Shown: one piece after another, positions 35,040-46,060 of the stretch | Layout: each line of letters begins with the position of its first letter | How positions within the stretch are numbered: position 1 is the stretch's first letter | DNA from: Homarus americanus | Taxonomy: Eukaryota; Arthropoda; Malacostraca; Decapoda; Nephropidae | Length of the DNA: 64,000 nt | Direction of reading: 5' to 3' | Assembly: GCF_018991925.1 (NCBI RefSeq) | Contig: NW_024754741.1 | Location: forward strand, 303,929 to 367,928 | The notes under the pieces: generated by a model | The model's input: only the letters and a program-made list of their open reading frames with translations | Told to the model about the DNA's origin: nothing | Database searches by the model: none | Program-made: the position numbers and the translations under genes

Positions 35040-35252
35040 CAAACAACAGCAATAACAATAATAACAGTAGCATCATCAACACCAGCAACAAAAAAAGCTA
35101 CAACAACAATGACAAAAGCAGCAACAACAAGAGTAACAATAGCAGCACCACCACCAACAACAACAGCACCACCAACAACAACAACAATGACAAAAGCAGC
35201 AGCAACAACAACAGCAGCAGCAATAACAGCACCATCAACAACAGTACCGTCA
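35040..35252. repeat. Imperfect (CAA/CAG)n tract
   Basis: Mixed CAA, CAG, ACC, AAT units, with internal duplication of AACAATGACAAAAGCAGC (about 35106 and 35184). Confidence 0.9.
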
Positions 35253-36290
35253 GGAAACTATCATACCTGGAGTAAATATTAATGGCTCCTATACCAAGCA
35301 TGATTTACTTCCTGATGAGAAACACTTATAGTTATTTGTTCTTATTTACAATTATGCTTCGATCACCATAGCATAGATCATCAGAATTGACAATTTATAA
35401 AATTTAATAATTCAAGGAGTTCAAATGTGTTTAGGTGTGAAGTCATGGAGGTTGGAATTAATATCGTTCGAAGATCTATTGTGTGCTTGACATTATGTGG
35501 AATGATATGAGGTGGCGGGTTTGTCCTATGTCAGGGTGTGCATGTGTGTAGCTCATGTTCCTGCATGATTTACTGTTAGCATGATGGTGCATGAGTTTGT
35601 TGTGTATTATCCACAGCTGTGCATACGTTATATCACTATGTGTGCGTGTTCGTGTGTGTACACCATTAAGCATTGTCATCCTGGCAGCGGCTCTGAAAGG
35701 CCTCACCGTGATTTCCTCCATAATGACAGAAAATTATAGTTTGTGTAGATATCAAAAGATTCTTTCGAACCTTTTTTTTTACGTTCAGAATCTTATAACT
35801 TTTGTAAATGACGTTCATTATTATATCATCTCGTGATTCGTCTCAGAATCTAAGTCGAAGAAGGAAGGAAAAACTCATCGACAAATTGTAAACTTTCATT
35901 AGGTTAAAGTTTACTCGGGGTTTTCACATGACGTACAGTTGCTTAAATATATACGAAAGATATTACAGTACAATATATTTGCCACGACTAAAACTTAAAG
36001 AGAAGAAAAAACACGATATACTTGTTAATATAAATAAATCACAATTAGACCTTAAATCTACCAAACCAAAAATGGCCAAAAGTCTCCTAAAAATAAACAA
36101 AACTCGTGAAAAATATGAGCCTGCAGTTATAAAGTGTTTTAATCACCGTGTATGCCAAGGTTCACTCAGTACACTCTTTAAGATGATGACAATTATGACC
36201 AAAACTGTGTGAATATTTCTACTTCTTGTCTTAATCACTTTATTTATGTTACTCCAAACTTCTCTATTTCACGTTTTTCAACCTTATTTG
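35253..36290. other. AT-rich intergenic sequence, nothing recognised
   Basis: A 94-codon lysine-rich frame at 35928-36212 has no family features. It is most likely chance. Confidence 0.5.
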
Positions 36291-36293
36291 TAG

Positions 36294-36360
36294 GTTTAGG
36301 TTAGGTTAGGTTAGGTTAGGTTAGGTTAGGTTAGGTTAGGTTAGGTTAGGTTAGGTTAGG
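36294..36360. repeat. Perfect interstitial telomere-type (TTAGG)12
   Basis: 36301-36360 is twelve uninterrupted TTAGG units, preceded by TAGGTTTAGG. TTAGG is the ancestral arthropod telomere repeat. It is flanked by ordinary sequence on both sides, so it is internal. Confidence 0.97.
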
Positions 36361-36467
36361 TACTACTTGTTCCGTCCTGCAGTAAAATGAGACAGGAGTA
36401 AACACAGGAGACAGGTAGACAGGGTATACCGTCAATAGCAATGACTAAGACACTGTCGAGGACAACC

Positions 36468-36640
36468 CAATGAGCATAAAGTCATCATACTTAAGATGTT
36501 AAGTCATTATACTCACAGGGTTATTTTATCATACTCAAGGTGTTAACTCATTATACTCAAGGTGCTAAGTCATCATATTCAATGGGGCTAATTTATCATA
36601 CTCTATACATTAAGTCATCGTACTCAAGGGGTTAAGGAAC
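36468..36640. repeat. 22-bp diverged minisatellite
   Basis: About seven copies of a unit like AAGGTGTTAACTCATTATAC plus TC, with variable spacers. Confidence 0.8.
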
Positions 36641-37544
36641 ATTCAAATATCCCTTGACGTAAAGTTCTCTCTCCAACCTTCATAAAACTCCCCACAAAAA
36701 CTGACGACACAAATATTCACCCGGAAATATAATTTTCATCTTAAAAGGTAAATAATTTAATGTGATGTGAGCTGACGAGAAGGTTCCTGAAAGACCTCCC
36801 TTCCCCTCTCACCTCTGTGTAGTGTGATGAAAGTTTCATGCCATTGAAGTACTGTACTGTTACCTCAATGCTGTAACTGTCTACGGTGTTCGGCTATCCC
36901 AAATCTATCCAACTAACACAATAGCTTCTGCGGTGTTCGGATATATTGAATCCTTCCATCTTACCACAGTTCATTAATTTTGTATCTATCTCGTTGTTGT
37001 CTTGTCACTTGGGAAAAAATCAGTCACATTCACTTCATCAGCGTCACAAAACACACAGGCCAAGACGGATTACTGAGACAACCTCTATAAGAAGGAGGAA
37101 GAAAGACCCAGAATACGACCATTGTTATTCCTTCACTTCTCATTGTAGATCAAAGAAGTAATATACACGTTTGATGGCTTCTATTGTTGTGTCTGCCTTT
37201 AGAAGAGACCTTAACCAACATACCATCAGGATCTTTTACTGATTAGATGTCATCATTCCTGGCACTACTTCTTGATGCGGGTTTGTTCTCACGCGGGAAT
37301 TCAATTACGACCGATTGATGCAGAATGGAGTTGATCACCCGTTTTTCATCTCAGTTTCCTTGGAGAGCTTTAACTTAGGCCTTTAAGGATTGTTTTCTTG
37401 TGGGGTGTTTTAATCTGCCTCACCTTCAACATTACTGTACTGCCCCTGCCTGTACCACCAGTTAGTCATTATGATTCTAGAACTTGAGATAATAGATAAT
37501 GTTAGGAGAAATTTGTTGAAGGGCGTTTATTTCAGGATATGTTA
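36641..37544. other. Intergenic sequence, nothing recognised
   Basis: No repeat or coding signature by eye. Confidence 0.5.
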
Positions 37545-37616
37545 TGTTAGGTTAGTATAGTTAAATTAGGTTAGGTTAGGTTAGATTAATTTAGAATAGG
37601 TTAAATTAGGTTAAGG
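37545..37616. repeat. Degenerate TTAGG tract
   Basis: TTAGGTTAGGTTAGATTAAT-type sequence, interrupted by TAGTATAG and AATTTAGAATAGG. Confidence 0.85.
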
Positions 37617-38631
37617 ACGGAGTAGTCTATCATGAATATATTTGCCCTAAATACTGCCCTCATGGATGTTGACCTGGACGCCTATGACAAAAGGTGTACC
37701 GCTACTACCTGAAGGAGGGAACAAGAGGGAACACAGAGTTGCTGGAGGCGGGGGGGGGGGGCTGGACAAGGACTCGCATACTCGCCTGTACCCTGAATGG
37801 TGATAAAACATGACTGTTTTTTTCTACTCTCCTTATTGGTGTTAAAGTACGACGTTTGTTTGGGTTTCATTCTGTCTACGTTATTAATTTCTCTATTGCT
37901 TCTGTGTTGGGTATACCAAGTGACTCAGATACTCCAGATGTATTTATAGATGTAAAAGTTCATCTCCCGGTCCTAATAATTTTAACAAAGTATTCCCTGA
38001 ACCTTTTAGCACAATGAGGACAATACCTGCGTCAGTCAAGCGTGAGTGTGAGTGATGCATCAACAAGTTTTGACGGAAGAGGGCATTGTTATTTCTTGCC
38101 TTAATAAATAGTCTCGTCTCGTTCTTCATCTTCTTTCTTCTTGAACTGAAGGTCTTCTCTTACTTGATGTAACAGAATAAAAGATTACGTCAGAGGAAGA
38201 ATAAGATCTAGTTACTATATTTTAATGAGCAAAATCATGATGGTAAACTCCGCTTTTATCCCGTGTTCAGTGAATTACATATAATACTGATCTCAGGTGT
38301 TAATGTAGGTGTGGGGTGTAAACCCTCTGTCTCTCGTGTTGTGTTGTGTCCTTTTCTAGCTTTCTCTGTCTACTTGTCTATGTTTCTGCTTCTCTGTCTG
38401 TCTCTCCATCTATCGATATCTCGTGCCTCTCATTATCAACCAAAACAATATCTAGTGACGCACGGAAAACTGTACAACGTGAGTGATACAACCATGATCA
38501 CCCAATGTGTGTAGGAGGGAACATGGGAAGACTTTGTATGACAAAGACAAGGATTGAAGTTATAAACTTGATGATTTTGTGTCAACAACAGTCATTTAAG
38601 TATAAATAAAAAGGATGTATTTAATCTCTCC
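37617..38631. other. Intergenic sequence, nothing recognised
   Basis: An 11-G run lies at 37751-37761, and TCTGTCTCTC-rich sequence at 38365-38420. Confidence 0.5.
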
Positions 38632-38640
38632 CTCACACAT

Positions 38641-38735
<95 letters not shown>
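38632..38735. repeat. (CA)(TA)n microsatellite
   Basis: Short CACACATACACACA then about 44 TA units. Confidence 0.96.
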
Positions 38736-38739
<4 letters not shown>

Positions 38740-39024
38740 ACACATTTTGTGATCAGTACAGTATTTTAATTTAACCCCCTTTAATTAGTTATCACTAAGT
38801 TTTGACTCTTATTTGTGAACTATCAATTCAGCTCCGTCAGCGCACTACCGATTCGAGCTTTCTTTTACAAGTGGAATATCTACTTTTCAATTGGATTCAT
38901 AATGGATCGACAGCCATTCAACTGAGGCTGAATGTCTCCAAAAATATCTGGAAAATAAGTGTGTCAAGAGAGCGGACTGGGTTTTTTAACTCTAAAAGTA
39001 GGGCATCGGTTCACTAGATATCGT

Positions 39025-39212
39025 CTCTTTCTCTCTCCCTCCCTCCCTCTATCTATCTATCTAAATGTCTTTGTGTCTGCATATTTATCTATCTGTCTGT
39101 CAGTCTCGCTCTCGCATTATCTTTCAAACTATCTATCTATCTATCTATCTATCTATTTATCCGTCCGTCTGTCATTGTGTCTGCATATTTATCTATCTGT
39201 GTGTCTGTTATC
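39025..39212. repeat. (TATC)n/(TGTC)n compound repeat with internal duplication
   Basis: CTCC/CCTC units, TATC units and TGTC units. The phrase TGTCTGCATATTTATCTATC occurs twice (about 39075 and 39179), so a segment of about 104 bp was duplicated. Confidence 0.88.
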
Positions 39213-39391
39213 CATAGATTTTTTTTATTATTTTATCAGTTGAAGGAAATTTGAACCTTCTGTCTCTCGCTGTAACAAGTGAGTTAATATTAGTTTTAAA
39301 GGGAGGTGACTCACCACCGCTCCCCCCTAACTGCGTGAAGCTTATCATTTATGTCCCTCCTCTGTGTGTGTGTGTGTGTAAATCCCTACGT
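39213..39391. other. Unique sequence with short (GT)n
   Basis: (GT)8 at about 39364-39380. Confidence 0.6.
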
Positions 39392-39450
39392 GGATAAGAT
39401 AAATCTTGATAAAATCACACGGGAAAATGGAAACAACGGTGATACCTTGA
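39392..39450. mobile_element. FB2 fold-back element, partial copy
   Basis: GGATAAGATAAATCTTGATA, then AAATCACACGGGAAAATGG and AACAACGGTGATACC. This is the reverse complement of the right arm and flank of the element at 4868-5000. The second arm is absent. Confidence 0.7.
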
Positions 39451-40164
39451 TAAAGAATCAACAGTAAGGCCAACCCGTCACTGTACCATTCTATAAAACT
39501 CCACATATTTGCAAATAAATTTTATCGAAATAGACGTTTTCAAGAGATATTTTGGAATGTCCCCAGACGAAAGCCTCTCCACTCATAACCGCCCACATGC
39601 ACTGGTCGTACATTATCAGCGTGACCTTTCACCAAAATAGTTGGAGAGGTCAATGTTTTAACCTCCAGTCACAGGGTCAACACGAAGGGTATATCTGTCT
39701 CCGGAGTTGTATTCCACCCACACCTGACACAGTTGACAAGAGGAACATTAACACAGATGCGAGCGACCAGGGATGTGTCAGGTTATGAGATGCACGAGAG
39801 TTGACGTACAAGGCATGTGTTATTAACTGTGGGGATATGTCAAGTTTCATCTTAGCGCTTAAACTTATATATTTTAAACTGGCCAACTATTCAGTTATTT
39901 ATACAAATAAATTAAGGAGTTAGAAAATATATATGATATCTTGGGTATCTTTTTTTTTTTTACAAAATTTTATTGAGAACTACCTGTGTGATATCATCAG
40001 TAAACGTAGGGTCTTAGTACACGACTTATTTTAAACATACTAACTAATAACACTTATATTGGATTATCTTACACCCGTCAATAATATTACCTTCCCTTGT
40101 TCCCCACGCAATCCTTGACTAATTATAAATGCATGACACAATCTTATCTCGACTACCAGCTAAC
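39451..40164. other. AT-rich intergenic sequence, nothing recognised
   Basis: Poly-T at about 39949-39961. No gene recognised. Confidence 0.5.
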
Positions 40165-40353
40165 ACTTGCTTCACCATCATCACCACCACCACCAACACT
40201 ACGACCACCACTGCCATCAGCACCACCACCACCACTACTACAAATCACCATCACCACTACAACTACTTATCACTACCACCACCATCAGAACCACCACCAC
40301 CATCAGAACCACCTCCACCATCATCAGAACCACCACCACCACCACCACCAGCG
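40165..40353. repeat. (CCA/CAT)n trinucleotide tract
   Basis: Imperfect ACCACC/ATCACC units. GAACCACCACCACCATCA recurs three times at its right end. Confidence 0.93.
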
Positions 40354-40460
40354 GAATGTAACGACAAGAGGAGACGCCGACCACCTCGCCCGGGGCCATA
40401 ACTATATGAAGAAGGTTCGTGTCCTAAGATGAAGCGGTAAGGTCGAGTACCACATATTAC

Positions 40461-40663
40461 AGGATGTCTCAAAGTTGTATACAAGCTGCCTTACAGATTT
40501 TCGTTGGGAGCGCATGAATGTTTGTATTACACAACAACATCGTCCTCACTTGTAGGAGACCTCGCATATCAACAAATGAGGACAATGTTGTTCTTGTAAT
40601 ATAAGCATTCACGCGACATCCACCAAAATATGTAAGCAGTGTGTATACATCTATCTGAAACAC
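40461..40663. mobile_element. FB1 fold-back element, copy 3
   Basis: Ends with GATGTCTCAAAGTTGTATAC on the left and GTGTATACATCTATCTGAAAC on the right. Inside are CTGCCTTACAGATTTTCGT, the CGTCCTCACTTGT and ACAAATGAGGACAATG hairpin, and AAGCATTCACGCG. About 203 bp. Confidence 0.8.
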
Positions 40664-40916
40664 GTTTTAAATCAGCCGAGTCTCATCCTGAAACCTCTAC
40701 GAGTTGTATATCCTCAGCGACCAATAAGGAAAGGTCAGAGAGCCATTCATATCACCCTATCTTTATTCCTTGTTTGATGTCCCTGGGAAATATCTTTGAA
40801 TAGTATATCCTGAGGCTTTTGTCAGAGGATGAAGTAAAAACGCCTGTGATGAGCAGATCAAAGTTTGTCATTTAAAGTCGACAAGTCAGTACTGTTGTGC
40901 GTCTGAGAAGCTTCCC
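40664..40916. other. Unique sequence, nothing recognised
   Basis: No signal. Confidence 0.5.
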
Positions 40917-40980
40917 ACTGTATGTATATTATGTATGCTGTACGTATATTATGTATGCTGTATGTATATTATGTATGTGT
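40917..40980. repeat. 20-bp tandem repeat, three copies
   Basis: CTGTATGTATATTATGTATG in three copies with one substitution (TACG). Confidence 0.9.
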
Positions 40981-41014
40981 TCCATTTATATACATTATTT
41001 ATTCAGCCTAGCTA

Positions 41015-41275
41015 GCAGCGTGTGGCAATGTAATTACCATGTCCCACACGCTTAATTAATGTGCCTGGCGACATATGGAAGCTGCTAATGTATCACTTGC
41101 CACATGTCGCCTGAAAGGCTAGTTGACCCCCAGACAGAGTAAGGAGAGCCACCTCGCTTGTGTATCTCTGTTTGTCCAGTAAATAGAACCTACGAAAACT
41201 CTACAGGTGTTTGTGTTCGCTCCTGTAGATAGAACTTGGTACCCAGAACATATACACCCACCACTTGTGATAATT
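41015..41275 (+). other. Possible solo LTR remnant
   Basis: TGTGGCAATGTAATTACCATG is followed by CCCACACG, then a stretch ending TAGATAGAACTTGGTACCCAGAACA. TTGGTACCCAGAAC resembles the TGG-starting primer-binding sites that follow LTRs, and AGTAAATAGAACC recurs as GTAGATAGAACT. There is no second LTR and no coding region, so this is speculative. Confidence 0.25.
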
Positions 41276-41663
41276 TGCCTGCCAGACACCTAAAAGACGA
41301 CTTATAATTATAACTTAATGAAGCTCTACGAGAAATAATGGTTTAAGAGACTTATTAGTTTCGTACAATCCATAAAAGTAAAGCCAATTAAGGTTTCATT
41401 AGATTGCATTCCTTTGGACTTAATATTACCAACGAACTGAAGTGAATGTTCATTGTTTTATTGAATTCCGATGATAATTTTCTCATATTAAATAAAGGGA
41501 TGTGTTTGCATCATCGTCTTATGAGTCTTATTGAACGACTTAATCCATCTATGATCGCTTAGCTGCATCGCTATTTGTTCCTTGGTCATACCTTCAACTT
41601 ATATACCCAGTGAAGATTTTAACAACACTTCCACAGTTCCAAACAATAACTGGTTCTAGCATA
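41276..41663. other. AT-rich intergenic sequence, nothing recognised
   Basis: No signal by eye. Confidence 0.5.
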
Positions 41664-42127
41664 GATACACACACCACCTAGTACCCCCATAGTACCACAA
41701 ACAACCACCTAGCATCACCACAGATACACACACCACCTAGTACCCCCATAGCGCCACAGACACACACACACACACACAACCACCTAGTATCACCACAGCT
41801 CCACACACCACCTAGTACCCCCATAGCACACAAACAACCACCTATTATCACCACAGCTCCACACACCACCCAGTACCCCCATAGCACCACACACACACCA
41901 CCTAGTATCACCACAGCCCCAAACACCACCTGGTATCCTAACAGCCCTACACACCACCTGGTATCCTCAGAGCTCTACATACCACCTGGTATCTCCACGG
42001 CCCCACACACCACCTGGTATCCTCACACCCCCACACACCACCTGGTATCCCCACAGCCCCACACACCACCTGGTATCCCCACAGCCCCACACACCAGCTA
42101 GTATCCTCAGAGCCCCACACACAGCAC
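41664..42127. repeat. 28-bp CA-rich minisatellite
   Basis: About 16 copies of a unit like CACACCACCTGGTATCCCCA plus CAGCCCCA. The right half is regular at 28 bp; the left half alternates TAGTACCCCCATAGCACC and TAGTATCACCACAGCTCC units, giving a dimer of about 55 bp, and includes a short (CA)n at 41759-41779. Confidence 0.92.
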
Positions 42128-42266
42128 GTCACAGCGTCTTGGTTCTCGCTCAGGTTGTGGTCATGTCAGCTGTGTCTTGAAGGACGAAGGTTTACACTTA
42201 GCTCATTCGTCGTCTACAATGATGATGGAGAGAGAATAGTTTACCAAGGTTGATGACTTACGTGGA

Positions 42267-42267
<1 letters not shown>

Positions 42268-42301
<34 letters not shown>
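42268..42301. repeat. (GT)n microsatellite
   Basis: About 15 GT units after GAGTGAGT. Confidence 0.95.
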
Positions 42302-42304
<3 letters not shown>

Positions 42305-42562
42305 ATGGATAAATGTGTCCCCACACAGCTGTCTGTCACTTATAACATTATTTCATCATACTAATTCGGTGTAATGACGTCACAGGCTGAGGCACATCAG
42401 GGTTGCCCGCTCCTCGTTATCATTACCATGCAAATGAACCTCATTTTTATTCATCAGTCATGATTAGCTTCTTCCAAAACACACTGATTGTACGTCGGGG
42501 AGGAACAATTATTAGCAATGGTGTCTGCAATAACATGGCAGTTAATACGACTATAATTATTG
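42302..42562. other. Unique sequence, nothing recognised
   Basis: No signal. Confidence 0.5.
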
Positions 42563-42892
42563 GCGACATGTGGTAAAATGGTCAGCATGCTCGCCTCGCA
42601 AGCGAGTGGATTCGGGTACGATCGTCGGGTAAGGGGAAACTGTAGTCAAGTTTCTTTACGCCATTTAATTTGCATTTGTCTATCCAGCTGTAATTGGACA
42701 ACCTGGATGTTAATTGATTTGCGGATCGTGTTCCGGGGTAATGGTCAACCAGTGCAGTTGGCGAGTTGTCCGGGCTTCTTGGATTATTATTCCTTGAGAT
42801 TGGTTTATACGACTAGTTAAAATGGGGTGTGGTGGTTGTGTTGGCGACAGGTTCTACACCTTAAACAAATTCACGCCTAGGTGGCCCTAGGC
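42563..42892 (+). mobile_element. tRNA-derived SINE, copy A
   Basis: Head GTGGTAAAATGGTCAGCATG, then an intact anticodon-like arm CTCGC-CTCGCAA-GCGAG (loop would read CGC, as in tRNA-Ala), then a decayed B box GGGTACGATCGTC. The body holds CTTTACGCCATTTAATTTGC, ATCCAGCTGTAATTGGACAA, GTTAATTGATTTGC, CTTCTTGGATTATT and GTTGGCGACAGGTTCTACAC. The same ordered blocks occur at 51093-51405, which supports a dispersed SINE of about 330 bp. Confidence 0.8.
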
Positions 42893-43796
42893 TACCTGAA
42901 TAGTAAATAAACGAAAGAGCTGTTGTGGTAAACTGTTGCAATTTTCACCAATCTTCTGGACTGCCTGAGTTGGTCAACGACCTTACTTCCCTGCTTCGCT
43001 GTGCCCGCCCTCAAGGGTGAATGCCAGCTTTTACTCTCTAGAAATAACGTGGATAAGAGCTAGAGAGATTAACGAGAAACTAGTTTATACTTTGACTTTT
43101 TTAACAAAAAGTATTCAGTATCAGTATCCACCAAAAATAGGCATAAAACCTTTGAACAGCATTTCCCAGTTAAAATATAGACATAGTTAAACGTAATGAG
43201 ATACTAAAACTGAAAAACAAAATAACCAAAAGGACCCGGTCAACAAAACCAACATTTAACAACATATAAATGCAAATGACCAGAGAAAAGTCTTACACAA
43301 GCTCCATGACCCCGAAACTTCACATCATATTACTCTGGCCGACACTAATGATGCTCTCACCAGGATGGGAAGCAGTGTGTGTCGGATACTGCCTGAGGTT
43401 CTGTCTAAGTTACAGTGTTGAGACTCTGGTGTAAGAGTTTTTATTCCCAAAGTGGTGGTCGTGGGTAGTGTGGGATGATGCCCTGAGTGGTGCTTAGTCG
43501 GGAAGTTAAGAGGTGTGTGGATGGTGGGTGGGTTGGCGAGGGTAGTGGGTAGTTTTGGTCCGTTGATGGTACCTGGAACTGAGAGTTATGATCTAAAAGG
43601 TACTTTTTTACTGTGGTTATGAACTTAGTAGTGGTAGATAATGAGTAGTTAAGAATTAGGCGGTTACGAGCATGTCGGTAGTTATAGTGTGTCCAAGGTG
43701 CTGGTGGATAATGCGTAGTTATGATTTATGAGGTCGTTGGTAGTTGTGAACTATAGATAGTCGTGGGTGAGAGTTTATATCATAGGTAGCGTGTTT
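42893..43796. other. Intergenic sequence with G/T-rich diverged repeat
   Basis: From about 43440 to 43770 the plus strand is rich in GTGGT, TAGTTATGA and GATAATGCGTAGTT phrases, a very decayed repeat. No gene recognised. Confidence 0.5.
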
Positions 43797-43860
43797 GTGA
43801 CCCTCGGAAAAGGAGGCAAACGCTCTATCCACTCGGCCTCCTCCGCACTACTCAGTGGTA
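43797..43860 (-). other. tRNA-like SINE head, partial
   Basis: On minus: GGCCGAGTGGATAGAGCGTT, a good A-box and D-arm region, followed by TGCCTCC. The B box is not recognisable (GAGGGTCACAAAC). Confidence 0.4.
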
Positions 43861-45536
43861 AGTGGATATAACACAACAGTTAGAAATGAAGCATAATGAT
43901 GTGGGTGATAACAAGCTGTGACTGTTATAGGTAATACCAAACCAAACCTGAGAGTTACAAGATAATTCTTCATTAACCTACGTTCACGAACTAATTTGTA
44001 AAACAACAGCAAAATTTACTTCGTGGTCCAGACATCAACTAAATGGAGTGCGCAAGACCCTGACACACAACACAACTGTTCACCGTTGCTGGTGAACGCT
44101 GTGACTGTCTTACAACGCCATCACCAGAGAAAAGTTGTCATTAATATTCTAAGAGAAAGTCTCCTTCACCAGTGAGTCTTTTTCTGGTATCAAATTATTG
44201 TAAAACTATAACAGGATTTCGTCTCTTTGCATAAGTAGATGGAGAAACTTGAATGCAGAGGAAGATGATTTTGTAATCTGAATTGGAAACGGGAAGAATA
44301 GCTTGAAATATAAGTTGAAAGCAGGACTTAATATTCGATTATTTTGCAGATAATTTTGACGTGAAATTCTTTGGAAAAATTATTTGTTTCAGGAACTTTA
44401 TATTGTTAGAAACTTAATAATCATCTAAACTTTTTGGCTAAGGGTAATTCAATTTCTTCATAGAGTTCAACAGAAGCGGTAGTGTTTGTAGCCGAGTAGC
44501 AAGACGAACTGTTGTATTGGGTGTCAGGCTGATGTCATACTAAGCAGACAAGGCAAAACTTTTCGGAAGAGACAATACAAAACGTCTTGGAGCCACACTG
44601 AGCAAACAGACCAGTCAGTTGTCTAAGAGATGTCCAGTGATGAAGATGGCGCTCTAACAAGATAGTGTCATTTAGAGTCGAGGAAGAACAAGACGAGGCA
44701 ATGGATTCACCCTCTCGTGAGAAAAGAACAACATACGATTTAACATCAGTCTTCTGTGTAGCTGTCAGAGGAAGAAATACCTGTTTCCTGAGAAACGCCA
44801 CTCAAACTCTGAAATAAACCTGCGTTATATTAAAAAATAATCTATTGTTGCATTCATTCCAAGATGGAAGGATATGCTGCCAGAAACCTCAACAGAACTT
44901 TTATAAATGGTTGAATCTGTGAGGCTCAATAAAGGAGCATTCTTTAGAAATTACAATATCATGCGATTGATGCTAAACTGACACTGTTGGTAACACTAAG
45001 CTCTACAATGTGAAGATCAACAACAAACCGTAAGGAGTCCTGTAGCTTCTTCTGCAGAATCCTTGTCGGAACATTCTAGCGCTGTTGCCAGCAATAGAGG
45101 AGTACAGCGAGTTACAAATGTGAAAAATTAGAAAAGCTAACTAATAATAATTGTAATAAAATCACCAAACACTAAATCTCATCTATGCGCATGACAGTCT
45201 ATATACAGTAGATAGCCTGTGGTAAATTTCCCTCAAGTACAGAGAACAATATACGACAACAGCTTTGTGACCATCTACCCTCTCATGGTTCACTGTTCCT
45301 TCACGTCTTCTATCCTTACTTTGTTTCCGTTTGTCTGTCCATGTGTTAATTCTTCAATTCTCCACCCTTGTCTCTAATCCTTTATACTTCTTTAATTTCT
45401 CTCTATCCGTCTCCCCCTTGTCACCTCTACTCGCGTCACTCTCCTCTCACATTGCTTGTTCGTCTTTTATCTTTCATTATACAGTGAAATATTTCCTTGA
45501 CCAGTGGCTGGAAGTAATACGAATTAGAAATATCAA

Positions 45537-45537
<1 letters not shown>
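43861..45537. other. Intergenic sequence, nothing recognised
   Basis: AT-rich, without repeat families or coding features by eye. TCTCTCT-like pyrimidine bias near 45350-45470. Confidence 0.5.

Positions 45538-45627
<90 letters not shown>
45538..45627. repeat. (TA)n microsatellite
   Basis: About 44 TA units. Confidence 0.97.
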
Positions 45628-45633
<6 letters not shown>

Positions 45634-45910
45634 AATACATACAGGTGGATAGATGTAGACACAGAACAGTAATGTCGTGGTACATCACTACAACAAAATT
45701 AAGTTTACTCAGACAGCAAAACTATGTACCCTGAATTATTACCCATTTCCCTTCCTAATGTGATTACTGAAATTATCTTAATCAAACGAAACACTAAAGT
45801 GAATTTCGGGTAAGTTTTCAGATGTTGAATTACAACTTCATTACCAGACACACGAGAACAAATTCCAATGAATATATTAAACTCTGCCTCTCTCTGAGGA
45901 ATGATATAGA

Positions 45911-46060
45911 TGTGTTGGCAGACCTGAGTGTTGTTAGTGGCTGGTGTGATATGTGTTGGCAGCGCTGGGTGTTGTTAGTGGCCGGTGTGATGTGTGTTGG
46001 CAGCCGTGATTACTGTTGTTGACTGGCTTGAGGTGTGTTGGCAGGCCTGATTGTTGTCAC
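45911..46060. repeat. 41-bp minisatellite
   Basis: About 3.5 copies of a unit starting TGTGTTGGCAGACCTGAGTG and continuing TTGTTAGTGGCTGGTGTGAT. Confidence 0.88.

Noticed and set aside
35928..36212. A 94-codon lysine-rich frame
   Set aside because: AT-rich sequence gives lysine/isoleucine-rich frames by chance; no family signature and no neighbouring exon.
40129..40432. Proline/threonine/histidine-rich frames on plus and a glycine-rich frame on minus
   Set aside because: Come from the (CCA/CAT)n tract, open in several frames at once.
42563..42625. A functional tRNA-Ala gene
   Set aside because: The anticodon arm is neat but the T-arm is mutated (GGGTACGATCGTC), there is no matching acceptor stem, and the same body is found at another locus, so it is a SINE head.
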